DNA of 64,000 bases from Variovorax boronicumulans (lineage in GTDB: Bacteria > Pseudomonadota > Gammaproteobacteria > Burkholderiales > Burkholderiaceae_C), in the NCBI RefSeq assembly GCF_030812215.1, contig NZ_JAUSSG010000004.1, forward strand, positions 62,001-126,000, given 5' to 3'. Position 1 is the first letter of the stretch. Every line of letters begins with the position of its first letter. The notes below the pieces were generated by a model. The model had not been told where the DNA came from. It made no database searches and saw only the letters and a list, made by a program, of their open reading frames with translations. Both the position numbers and the translations under genes were made by a program. Positions 23,675 through 31,623 of this stretch are shown here, one piece after another.

Positions 23675-26581
23675 TTACTGGTTGATCTTCACGGCGAAGG
23701 TCAGGGTGGCCGTGCCGCTCGGGGCCACGGAGTTGCTGGCGCTGCCGCAGCTCACGGCAGTGGAGGTCTGCGCGTAGGCGAGCGCCGTGCCGGACACGCC
23801 GGTCGAGGTGCATCGCGATGCGGCCGCAGGTTGCGTGGCGCTCAGCGAGGTGTACGCAGGCACCGCATCGTTGATCGCGATGTTGGTGACCGGCGAGGTG
23901 CCTTCATTGGTGGCAACAACCTTGTAGACGATGCACTGGCCCGGCTTGAGCGACAGCGGTGCTGCCGCGAAAGCGCTGTCCGCCACCCCGTCGCAGGTGA
24001 CGTCGGCTGCCTGCGTCTTGAGGACGCGGATCTGGCCGGTGATCACGGTGCTGATGTCGGTGGCCGACGGGGCGCCGCAGCCGCCTGGGTCGGTGAAGGT
24101 CGCGGTCACGGTGGTGGTGTCGGTCGCGCCGGCGCTGGCGCCGCCCGGTGCGAACACGCGCACCAGCAGCTTCTGCGATGCGCCCACGGCCAGCGGGCCG
24201 GCTTGCGGGCCGGTCACCAGCGTGTCGTTCGCGTCGATCTGGCCGTCACCGTTGACGTCCAGGTAGATCGCGGTGGTCCAGCCGAGCGTGGCGTCTGCCG
24301 CCGGCACGGTGGCCGTCAGCGTGTAAGCGCCGCAGCTCTGGTTGCCCGTGTTGGTCAGCGTGTGCGGATACACCACGGTGCCGCCCGGTGCGAGCTGGCC
24401 GCTGTTGTTCGGCGTGAGCGTGGCGCTCGACACCAGTGCGGCGGTCACGGTGACGGCATCGGTCTTCGTGTCGGAGACGATCACGCCGGTCGAGGCGACG
24501 GCGGTGGACTGCACCTGGAAGTAGACCTTCTGCGCGGTCACCGGCGACTGCGTGGCGGGCGGCGTCACGCAGGCAGCAACCTGACCTTGCGCGCCGGCAT
24601 TGACGGCCACGCTGGTGATCGCCGGCGATGCACAGGTGCCGCCCGAGGCAACGAACTTCACCGTCCAGCCGGTCGGCAGGGTGCCGGGGAAGCTGGTCGA
24701 CTGGCTGGCAGCCAGGCCGTAGATGTTGTTGACCGAGTCGTTGTTCTTCACGAACAGCGCGAACACGGTGCCGGTGCCGGCGGCCGTTGCGTTGGTCGTG
24801 GTGGGCAGCGGGCTCGGGCCGGGGCCCAGGTCGCCGCCGGCCACCGAGCCGGTGCCCGTGCCTGCCGCGGTGTTGGTCAGGTCGACCAGCGAACCGACGA
24901 CGATGGTCACGCGGTCGAGCGTGGCATCGAGCTTGGTCGCGTCGCCCGCGGAACGGCCGGTCACCGTGGCTGCGAACGGACCGGCGCCCACTGCCGTGGC
25001 GGACGGCACATTGGCCTGCACCACGATGTTGACGCTGCCACCGGCCGCGATCGGGCCGGTGTCGGGTACGCCGTCACCGGTGGTGTCCAGCAGCGGCGTG
25101 ACGCCGTCGGCGGCGAACAGCACGAAGGTCGTGCCCGCCGGGAAGGTACCGGCGGCCACCGTGAGGTTCACGGTGTCGGTGCCGGTGCCGGTGTTGAACA
25201 CCGACTGCGCGAACTTGACGCTGCCGCCGGCCACGACCGAAGGACGCGTGGTCAGGTCGGCCGCGGTGCCGTTGGGCGTGCCGGGCGTCGTGTCGACGGC
25301 GGTGGCAGCGGTCGACGGGTTGGTACCCACCGCGATGCTGTAGCTCGCCACGACCGTGTAGGCCGACGGGTTGGTGCTCGAACTCGGCGTGCCGATGGCG
25401 GCTGCCGTGATCGTCAGCGGAACGCTGGCCGGCTCGAACTTCGCCACGTTGGTCGTGGTCGACGTGCCGATCGCCGCGTTGCTGTTCACCAGCACCACGA
25501 AGCTCACAGTCTGCGTCACGTTCTGGCCCAGTGCGGCCACCACGGTGTTCAGCGTGTTGCCGCTCACCTGGAAGTCGATGCCGACCGGATCGCCGCCGGC
25601 GCCGTCGCCCAGGGCGGTGCCGGGTGCGCTGCTCCACACCGCGGAACCCGCGACGTAGGTCATGCCGCTCGGCAGCGTGTCGGACATCGCGAACCTGCCG
25701 GCCGCACCACCCGTGTTGTTGAACGTGAGCGTGTAGACCGTGTACTGGCAGGTCGCGCTGGACGCGAGGCCGGCGGACCAGGTCGTGGCACAGCTGGCCG
25801 AGGTCGAGCGAGGACCGCCGTTGGTCGCGGTCGGCCAGGCGGCATTGCCCGGACCGGCGACGGACGGAATGCCGATCGACTTGCTGACGTTGAACGCAGC
25901 GTCGGTCGTCAGCTTGATCTCGTCCTTGTCGGCTGCCGAGGTGTTCGGCGCGGTGTACAGCGCCGGCGTGCCTGGCGTGGCTGTGAGCGTGGCGGTGTCG
26001 AATGCGCCGGTCGCGCTGCTGGCGGTGCCGGGGATCGTGTAGGCCACGACGAAACGGAACACGCCGTTGTTGCCTGGCACGGTCTGCGCGGGCACGCTGC
26101 AGACGCCCGCGGCTGCGGCCGTGCACAGCGGAGTGGTGCCGTCGGGCACGCCGTCGCCGTTGGCATCGGCGTAGACCTCGACCTTGGAGAACTTGTCGGT
26201 GTCTGCATCGACCGTCAGCGTGAACGTGTCGGAGCCGTTGCCGGTGTTGGTCAACGTGTGCGGCGCATAGACGATGGAGCCCGCCGCGCCGATCTTGGTG
26301 TTGACGATGGTCGTCGTGACCTGGTTGACCGAGTCCAGCGTGAAGGACCCCACCTGCTGGACCGTGGTCTGGACCAGGTTGGACGTGGCCAGTTGCGTGG
26401 TGCCGGCCGAGTCGGAATAAGTGGCCGAAGCCTGGTTACCGATGACGGTATTGGCAGGCGGAGCCGCGGCCAGAACGGCTGAACTTCCGAACAGGAAGCC
26501 CAGCATCAAGGCTGCGGCGCCGGCCCAGGACGCGGTCGGCTTGAAGCCGGTGCCGTGCCGGGTTGGCAGGGTGGAAATCAC
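23675..26581 (-). CDS. Secreted DUF11-domain repeat protein with calcium-type loops
   Basis: A 968-residue exported protein. It starts at the GTG at 26581, with a GAGGAGA ribosome-binding site. The signal peptide ends near residue 39 (GFLFGSSAVLAAAPP). The mature protein consists of DUF11-like beta-sandwich modules recognisable by 'LTNTGN', 'NTGTGTDT' and the closing ITGQIRVLKTQAADVTCDGV and VTNIAINDAVPAYTSLSATQ. At least three DxNxDGxxD loops are present (DANGDGVPDG, DTTGDGVPDTG, DVNGDGQIDAND), typical calcium-binding turns in extracellular repeat proteins. No anchor is visible at the C-terminus (LTFAVKINQ). It is the second gene of the surface cluster and is flanked by terminators on both sides. 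Function unknown; a structural surface-layer or matrix role is inferred. Confidence 0.85.
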   Translation of the reverse strand: MISTLPTRHGTGFKPTASWAGAAALMLGFLFGSSAVLAAAPPANTVIGNQASATYSDSAGTTQLATSNLVQTTVQQVGSFTLDSVNQVTTTIVNTKIGAAGSIVYAPHTLTNTGNGSDTFTLTVDADTDKFSKVEVYADANGDGVPDGTTPLCTAAAAGVCSVPAQTVPGNNGVFRFVVAYTIPGTASSATGAFDTATLTATPGTPALYTAPNTSAADKDEIKLTTDAAFNVSKSIGIPSVAGPGNAAWPTATNGGPRSTSASCATTWSAGLASSATCQYTVYTLTFNNTGGAAGRFAMSDTLPSGMTYVAGSAVWSSAPGTALGDGAGGDPVGIDFQVSGNTLNTVVAALGQNVTQTVSFVVLVNSNAAIGTSTTTNVAKFEPASVPLTITAAAIGTPSSSTNPSAYTVVASYSIAVGTNPSTAATAVDTTPGTPNGTAADLTTRPSVVAGGSVKFAQSVFNTGTGTDTVNLTVAAGTFPAGTTFVLFAADGVTPLLDTTGDGVPDTGPIAAGGSVNIVVQANVPSATAVGAGPFAATVTGRSAGDATKLDATLDRVTIVVGSLVDLTNTAAGTGTGSVAGGDLGPGPSPLPTTTNATAAGTGTVFALFVKNNDSVNNIYGLAASQSTSFPGTLPTGWTVKFVASGGTCASPAITSVAVNAGAQGQVAACVTPPATQSPVTAQKVYFQVQSTAVASTGVIVSDTKTDAVTVTAALVSSATLTPNNSGQLAPGGTVVYPHTLTNTGNQSCGAYTLTATVPAADATLGWTTAIYLDVNGDGQIDANDTLVTGPQAGPLAVGASQKLLVRVFAPGGASAGATDTTTVTATFTDPGGCGAPSATDISTVITGQIRVLKTQAADVTCDGVADSAFAAAPLSLKPGQCIVYKVVATNEGTSPVTNIAINDAVPAYTSLSATQPAAASRCTSTGVSGTALAYAQTSTAVSCGSASNSVAPSGTATLTFAVKINQ

Positions 26582-26620
26582 GTGGTTTCTCCTCGGTTGT
26601 CAAAAAAAGGCGGGGACATG

Positions 26621-26670
26621 AAAAAACCCGGCTGCCGCGTTTCGTTGCTCGAAATCGCGGCGGTCGGGTT
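26621..26670 (-). terminator. Intrinsic terminator after the first surface-cluster gene
   Basis: A long stem on the minus strand pairs AACCCGACCGCCGCG with CGCGGCAGCCGGGTT (two mismatches). The loop contains a further TTTCG/CGAAA pairing, and the hairpin runs into TTTTTT. It sits between the stop at 26715 and the start at 26581. It should terminate much of the transcript after the 195-residue protein gene. Confidence 0.75.
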
Positions 26671-26714
26671 GCACTCGAAAAATCCGGGTGGCGCGGCGAA
26701 GGAAGGCAAGCCGA

Positions 26715-27302
26715 TCAGCGCTGCGGCGTTGCCGCCGAGACCTGCGGTGCCACCGGCACGACCGCCTCGACCCTGGCGCGCACGCTCACGGCGGTGCTGC
26801 CGTTGGCGGGCAACTGGCCCAGCGTCCAGCGCAGCGACCGGTAGTCGGCATAGGGCACCGGTTCGGTCTTGTTGCCGGCGGCCTTGCGCATGAGCGGCTC
26901 GGGGCCGAACACGGCGTCCTTCGCAGCCGCCTGGACCAGGTTCGCGCCCGGCTTGGCGCTGCGCGGCTGGTACTCCAGGCCCTCGGGAATCGGAAGGTCC
27001 GCCACCAGGCCGGTGACCGGCTTGCCGGTGTTGTTGGTATAGACCGCCCGGTATTCGACGATGTCGCCGGGCTTGACCGAACCGGCATCGACCAGTTGCT
27101 CCCTGCCCTGCGCGTCCTTCACCACCTTGGACTGGGTCAGAACGACGGCCACGGCCTTCTTCTGGCTGGCCTCGGGGATAGGCGCAGCCTGGGCTGCGGC
27201 GGTGGCGGCGAAGCCGGTCAGCCCGGCCAGCAGGAGCGCGCACACCCCCAGGCTGGAGAGGCGGCGATGGGACAGGATTTGAGTCAGTTTTTTAATGGAC
27301 AT
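26715..27302 (-). CDS. Small secreted DUF11-like protein
   Basis: A 195-residue exported protein starting at the ATG at 27302 (CTGGAG ribosome-binding site); the open frame further upstream crosses the promoter region and is not used. The signal peptide (SLGVCALLLAGLTGFAATAA) ends near residue 38. The mature part is one DUF11-type module: VKPGDIVEYRAVYTNNTGKP, then VTGLVADLPIPEGLEYQPRS and SLRWTLGQLPANGSTAVSVR. It is the first gene of the four-gene surface cluster and is followed by a strong terminator, so it is probably the most abundant product. It may be a subunit or capping module for the larger DUF11 proteins (inference). Confidence 0.85.
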   Translation of the reverse strand: MSIKKLTQILSHRRLSSLGVCALLLAGLTGFAATAAAQAAPIPEASQKKAVAVVLTQSKVVKDAQGREQLVDAGSVKPGDIVEYRAVYTNNTGKPVTGLVADLPIPEGLEYQPRSAKPGANLVQAAAKDAVFGPEPLMRKAAGNKTEPVPYADYRSLRWTLGQLPANGSTAVSVRARVEAVVPVAPQVSAATPQR

Positions 27303-27755
27303 GGTTGCTCCAGATTCAGGACACACAGGCGTCCACCTCCGACCAAAGGCCGGCGATGAATTGAGCGGCTCGGGCCGCGGGAGAAGGACCGGCGTTGTAA
27401 AGGCCGGCAATTGGAGGAGCGATCGGCGCCCGCTTTCGAACTGGATCGAAATGGACGTCGTTCGCGCGACTGCCGCGACTTCTCTTGTCGCTGCCAGTCC
27501 GCACCAATTTGTTAACTCATATTTCTTATAGTTACCAAGTGTATGGTAAATGAGTAACTTAGTATCAATCGAATTCGACAACCGTCGATTTGGAACAACA
27601 GTTTCGATTCCGACAACTGCGGACTTGAAGCCGCATCCCCACGTCGAAAACGGGTCGGATGACGCGATTTCGCTGAATCCGGACGATGGCTATGGGGAAA
27701 GAGAATGCGGCCTGGATCGCATCTGAACGCGCACTGCCAATGACGCGTGCATCCA
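27303..27755. other. Long leader / promoter region of the surface-protein cluster
   Basis: This 453-nt gap lies between the LysR gene (27756-28649) and the surface cluster, both on the minus strand. It has no convincing gene. The part at 27500-27600 is strongly AT-rich relative to the flanks. On the minus strand TTGATA followed 17 nt later by CATACA could be a weak sigma-70 promoter at about 27544-27573, overlapping the dyad described separately. Confidence 0.45.
27511..27558. promoter_or_regulatory. Nested dyad upstream of the surface-protein cluster
   Basis: The inner inverted repeat is TTACCA-AGTGTA-TGGTAA (27532-27549), with perfect 6-bp arms. An outer inverted repeat pairs GTTAACTCAT (27511-27520) with ATGAGTAAC (27550-27558), differing by one base insertion. 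It lies about 210-250 nt upstream of the first start codon and overlaps the best promoter candidate. It is a likely operator; the binding protein is unknown, the adjacent LysR being one candidate. Confidence 0.45.
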
Positions 27756-28649
27756 TCAGGACTGCTTGAAGATATTCAGAACGTAATCAACGAAGGTCTT
27801 GATCTTTGGCGAGTGGCGACGCGACGGCAGATAGACGAGATTGATTTCCTGCGGGGTCAATTTCAATGACGGCAGCACCGATGCCAACGCGCCACTGTCG
27901 AAGTGCGACCGGGCCAGCGACAAGGGAAGCAGTCCGATGCCTTTGGCGGCCAATGTCAGTTTCAGGATCAATTCCAGGTCGTCCGACTGGAACACGCTCT
28001 CCACGTTCATCCGATGGGTCTTCCCGGTGACCGAGAGGCTGATCTCCTTGTTGCGTCCTTCGATTTCACTGACCAGGAAAGCGTGCGAAGCCAGGTCCGA
28101 CACGCTCTCGATGGCCGGGCGCGGCGCAAGATAGTCCGGTGTGGCGCAAAGCACCATTGGCTCGTCCTTCAGATGGCGCGCCACCATCTCGTCGCAACCC
28201 TCTCGTCCGCGCCGGATGGCCACGTCGGCCTCGTCGCGGAACAGGTCGGCCCGATCGTTGCCCGTCTCGACCACGACTTCGAGTTGGGGGTAGGCCGACA
28301 TGAATTCAGGCAGATGCACCGCCAGCAGTTCCCTGCCGTAATAGTGGGGTGCGGCTACGCGCAATCGCCCCGCCAGCGTGCCTGCACCTGAAGACAGGCT
28401 CAGCATGACGTCGTCCAGGATGGTCAGCACATGCCGGGCTGCCACCAGGAATTCCCGTCCCTCTTCCGTGAGCGCGAACCGCGTGGAACCGCGATGCAGC
28501 AACTGGTGCCCGACCATCGCTTCCAAACGTTGGAGCTGGCGGGAAGCGGATGCCTTGGGCACGCTCAGGGCGTCGGCCGCCGGCGTCAGTCCTCCGAGCT
28601 GGGCGGCCTTCGTGAAGAGCCGCACGTCGGACAAAGAAAAATCTCGCAT
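27756..28649 (-). CDS. LysR-family transcriptional regulator
   Basis: A 297-residue LysR regulator. The helix-turn-helix is at residues 1-62 (LSDVRLFTKAAQLGGLTPAA, DALSVPKASASRQLQRLEAM), followed by the effector-binding domain (LAGRLRVAAPHYYGRELLAV; ETGNDRADLFRDEADVAIRR). The 'FTKAAQLGG..AAD.L..PK.S.SR' style places it near the CrgA/DsdC-like branch. It lies upstream of, and on the same strand as, the surface-protein cluster with a 453-nt spacer, so it could regulate that cluster; this is inference from position only. Confidence 0.9.
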   Translation of the reverse strand: MRDFSLSDVRLFTKAAQLGGLTPAADALSVPKASASRQLQRLEAMVGHQLLHRGSTRFALTEEGREFLVAARHVLTILDDVMLSLSSGAGTLAGRLRVAAPHYYGRELLAVHLPEFMSAYPQLEVVVETGNDRADLFRDEADVAIRRGREGCDEMVARHLKDEPMVLCATPDYLAPRPAIESVSDLASHAFLVSEIEGRNKEISLSVTGKTHRMNVESVFQSDDLELILKLTLAAKGIGLLPLSLARSHFDSGALASVLPSLKLTPQEINLVYLPSRRHSPKIKTFVDYVLNIFKQS

Positions 28650-29080
28650 CTTCAGCTCGAAGGTCCGTTTGTTTTTTTGTGAATCGTTCCTGCGGCTTGA
28701 ACAACTGTGCGGCGCCGCGGGCCAAGGTGTGCCTCACGAGTGCAGGAAACCTTTCGTTGACATTTTTAAATTAACGCGCCGCCGACTGTTAACGTTTGTC
28801 ACAATGAATTCAGGCAGTAGCGGGAAAAGTTCACCTTTTTTCGATAAACCTGCAGGCGCATCCCATGGGCGGTTCGGCGTTCCGATGAGCGATGGGGGCG
28901 GAGAAAACTCTTCTTCGAGGCAGTGGGCTCGGGAAGATTGGCCGGGGAACCGGCGCGCTGGCCTGTCGGATCCTCCGCGCGCTGCGAGCCAGGCCGCGAG
29001 GGTCGCCGGGCACTTTCACGCCCGGCGCGAGCGAGGGCCCGACGCGGCCCTGTCCACCGACCGCTCCGTAGGCGCCAGAC
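28650..29080. other. Gap without a recognisable gene
   Basis: A 431-nt stretch between the LysR start and the tail of a truncated Bug-family gene. It holds the LysR 5' region, including an AT-rich segment at about 28755-28815 (TTTTTAAATTAACGCG). No gene with plausible family similarity was found on either strand. Confidence 0.4.
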
Positions 29081-29722
29081 TCATTCGGCCGTGATGTTGG
29101 CCGCCTTGATGATCTGCGCCCACTTGCGGGTTTCGCTCGCAATGAACGCGCTGAAGTCCTCGCTGGTGCTCCCGCGAAGCTGCAGTCCCGCGGCCTCGGC
29201 CTTGCGACGGACATCCGCGTCGGCCGCTGCGGCATTGATCTCCGCATTCAGCCGCGCAACGATGCTGGCCGGCGTTCCGGCCGGCGCGAGCATGCCGTAC
29301 CAACCGTAGCCCACCACGGAAGGCAGTCCCTGCTCCCGGAGGGTCGGAGCCTGCGGGTAGAGCGGCGTGCGCTCTTCGGTGGCGACACCAAGCACTCGCA
29401 GCTTGCCGGCCTGAATGTGCGGAATGGCGGTCGAGATCGCCGTCAGGGTGGCGTCGATCCGTCCGGCAAGAAGCTCGGTGTAGGCCGCCGCGTCGCCGCG
29501 GTACTGCACCACGATGCCCTTCGCGCCGGAGGCACGCAGCAGCAACTCGGCTGTCAGATGCGGCGCGGACCCCGCCCCGGGCGATCCGAAGGTCGCGCCC
29601 TTCGGATCGGCCTTCGCGTGCTTGATGAACTCCGCAAGCGACTTGTACGGGGCGTCGGCATTGACCACCAGGAACAACGGAGCAATGGCCGTGCTGGCGA
29701 TCGCGGCGAAGCTCTTGTGCAC
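29081..29722 (-). pseudogene. 5'-truncated Bug/TctC-family binding protein gene
   Basis: The 213 readable codons encode the C-terminal two thirds of a Bug-family periplasmic binding protein. Family landmarks are present (FGSPGAGSAPHLTAELLLRA; YPQAPTLREQGLPSVVGYGW; APAGTPASIVARLNAEINAA; WAQIIKAANITAE at the end). The signal peptide and the first 110 or so residues, including the PFPPGG ligand-binding start, are missing. Homology begins abruptly at HKSFAAIAS beside a GTG codon, with a stop codon four codons further upstream. Without a signal peptide it cannot function as a periplasmic receptor. The break coincides with the break of the divergent FAH-family fragment. Confidence 0.75.
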
Positions 29723-29758
29723 GACAGGTACAGGTCAGCCGCCGGGATACCCGCATCT

Positions 29759-29919
29759 CGGCATTCATGCCGCTGGCCGCGGGCGACGTGATCGTCACCG
29801 GAACGCCCGGCGGCGTGGGCGCGAAGCGTACGCCTCCCGTTTGGATGAAGACGGGAGACATCGTCGAAGTGGAGGTCGACGCAATCGGCGTGTTGCGCAA
29901 CGGAGTCCGTGCGGAGTGA
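29759..29919 (+). pseudogene. 3' remnant of a fumarylacetoacetate hydrolase-family gene
   Basis: On the plus strand the frame reads AFMPLAAGDVIVTGTPGGVG, AKRTPPVWMKTGDIVEVEVD and AIGVLRNGVRAE before the TGA at 29917. This is the conserved C-terminal end of FAH-family hydrolases/isomerases (GDVIxTGTPGGVG, then GDxVEVEIxxIGxLxN). About 200 N-terminal residues, including the metal-binding acidic cluster, are absent. The remnant begins where the divergent Bug remnant breaks off, so both were probably cut by one rearrangement. Confidence 0.7.
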
Positions 29920-30011
29920 CACTGGTCACACGAGTTGCTCGCAATCCTGGGCGCCGATAAAAGGTGTTCCCGAGGACGCCGTGGCCCCCCACGGCGTAGC
30001 GCCTTGCCTTG

Positions 30012-30425
30012 TCAGTCCCATGTCCAAGCTCGCGGGGCATGAATCGGTGCACTCGCGGCGTCGCTTCCCCCGGTCAACCACACATAGATTCCGACACGCT
30101 CCTCAGGCGTCATCTTTCTGCACCGAGAAGTTACTTCCTCGATCTTGGACAACACCTCGCCGATAGTAGGGTGCACTTTCCGGTCCATCAGAGGAACGGG
30201 CCATTCGGCGCCTGTGCCCACCGCGAGCCAGCGGGCATCGACCTCGAAGTAGTCCGCGATGGCAAATAGGCAAGTCGATTCGATGCCCTTGTTCCGACCT
30301 GAAAGCCAGTGCGTAATTGCAGGTCGGGTGACGCTGCAATGACGTGCCAATTCAGCCTTGCATCCTCGACCTTTGGCTGCGACGAGCTTGCCCAGGCGTT
30401 CTGAAAAGCCACGGCCTACCGCCAT
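30012..30425 (-). CDS. XRE-family (phage repressor-like) transcriptional regulator
   Basis: A 137-residue protein with an N-terminal Cro/CI-type helix-turn-helix at about 5-65: FSERLGKLVAAKGRGCKAEL, then ARHCSVTRPAITHWLSGRNK, then IADYFEVDARWLAVGTG. The last motif is typical of CI-like regulators of prophages and islands. The ATG at 30425 is chosen because GGAGGT lies 7 nt upstream; a longer frame starts at 30449. The C-terminal half (HPTIGEVLSKIEEVTSRCRK) has no protease motif, so it is not a LexA/CI-type self-cleaving repressor. It may be a leftover regulator of a mobile element. Confidence 0.8.
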   Translation of the reverse strand: MAVGRGFSERLGKLVAAKGRGCKAELARHCSVTRPAITHWLSGRNKGIESTCLFAIADYFEVDARWLAVGTGAEWPVPLMDRKVHPTIGEVLSKIEEVTSRCRKMTPEERVGIYVWLTGGSDAASAPIHAPRAWTWD

Positions 30426-30450
30426 CGCATCGACCTCCGAGGCACCCATA

Positions 30451-30648
30451 TCAATCCCCTCGAGGCGCGCTTGCGCCGGCCCGCATCACACGTGCGTTGT
30501 CGACGAGACGCCTGGAAAGAAGCTGTGGTCTCCGGCAATTGGCGCAAAGATAAAAGCGCATTCCGGGCAGCAGGCGCATCCACATCCTTCGATGGATGCG
30601 CGACAGCTTCCTGGCATCGCACCGGCAACGAAAAAACAGGTGGATCAT
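30451..30648 (-). CDS. Small zinc-ribbon-like protein
   Basis: A 65-residue basic protein with two cysteine pairs, CRC near residue 9 and CANC near residue 38, and the segment RIHRRMWMRLLPGMRFYLC. The spacing suggests a compact metal-binding ribbon of the type found in small proteobacterial proteins with an 'RRxWMRxLPGxRxYxC' centre. It is on the same strand as, and just upstream of, the XRE regulator. The ribosome-binding site is weak. Function unknown. Confidence 0.45.
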   Translation of the reverse strand: MIHLFFRCRCDARKLSRIHRRMWMRLLPGMRFYLCANCRRPQLLSRRLVDNARVMRAGASAPRGD

Positions 30649-30876
30649 GAAGAACAGTTGTTTGTTGGAATCGGTCAGATGAGATGAGTTAATCCGACGC
30701 CGATCTACCTAATGACAGCGCATGCGTGCAATCTCTGGCCGATTATTTTGCTTTCCTCTGTTCGCGCTTAGGCGGAATATTGCGCATCGAAAGTGACGAG
30801 CATCACTATTCATCAGCAATCGATTCATTGAGGTGTGCAATCACGCATGAAGTCCTCGCGGTACGAAAGAGGCATC

Positions 30877-31623
30877 TCAGCTGCCTGATCCACAGGAATC
30901 CGGGCGAGGCGATGGCACTCGCTGCTGGTAATCGTCTCTTGGCAGCTTGCTCTCCGCAGGCAGCAAGTTGCCAACGTCTGTCGAGCCAAAATCCGGAGGC
31001 ACATGAATGCCCTCCCCGTCCCGCCGAACGAGGCCCCGACTTTCCATATCGCGCATGGTTTTATTGACCACTTCACGTGAGAGACCGGAATAGGAGGCGA
31101 TCACCGCCTGCGTGATGCGCTTGTCGTACCCGCCTGAACCGACGGGTGCAAGCTGAGTCAGCTCATGAAGCACACGGCCAACCAACGCCTCGGCGGACAG
31201 CGAAGAGATGCGTCGCAGTTGCCTGCGTAGCAGGCCCGTGCGCCGTAGCGTGAGATCGACCAGGCCAAGCGCCATTTCGGGGTGCTTCGCGCAAAGCTCG
31301 CGCACCGCTGCTACGGGGACAAGGTACACAGACGAAGGCAGAGCAGCGATGAGCGTAGACGCAGCTTGGTAGCGGTTTTCGTTGAGCAAAGGTCCGTGAA
31401 AGATGTCTCCCCGTCGGATGAAGTCGGTCGTGACGTCAGTGTTGCCCGCACTACCGCGTGCCACGACCCGCAGCAACCCGCCGGTTACGCAGTACATGCG
31501 ATCCGTCCATTCGTCGGACTCGATCACCAGATCGTTGCGCCGGTAAGACCGAAACTCACTGCGCTGGATCAATGCCGTTCGGTCTGCCGTGCTTAAACTG
31601 CTAAGTAGCGGGTGCAGATACAT
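30877..31623 (-). CDS. Crp/Fnr-family transcriptional regulator (paralogue A)
   Basis: A 248-residue regulator. The N-terminal cyclic-nucleotide-binding-like domain (about 1-125) begins MYLHPLLSSLSTADRTALIQ and contains GDIFHGPLLNENRY. A dimerisation helix follows (LRRISSLSAEALVGRVLHEL), then a winged helix (TQAVIASYSGLSREVVNKTM, RDMESRGLVRRDGEGIHVPP). There are no FNR-type N-terminal cysteines for a cluster. The expected cAMP-contact glutamate/arginine pair is not evident, so the effector is unknown. It is clearly a paralogue of the gene at 34617. The C-terminal 35 residues beyond the winged helix are an extension. Confidence 0.88.
   Translation of the reverse strand: MYLHPLLSSLSTADRTALIQRSEFRSYRRNDLVIESDEWTDRMYCVTGGLLRVVARGSAGNTDVTTDFIRRGDIFHGPLLNENRYQAASTLIAALPSSVYLVPVAAVRELCAKHPEMALGLVDLTLRRTGLLRRQLRRISSLSAEALVGRVLHELTQLAPVGSGGYDKRITQAVIASYSGLSREVVNKTMRDMESRGLVRRDGEGIHVPPDFGSTDVGNLLPAESKLPRDDYQQRVPSPRPDSCGSGS

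Noticed and set aside
20084..26482. A plus-strand open frame of more than 2100 codons antisense to the surface-protein genes
   Set aside because: It runs exactly opposite well-supported genes with signal peptides and domains. The translation is Arg/Ala/Gly/His-rich with no family motifs, as expected for the antisense frame of high-G+C coding DNA.
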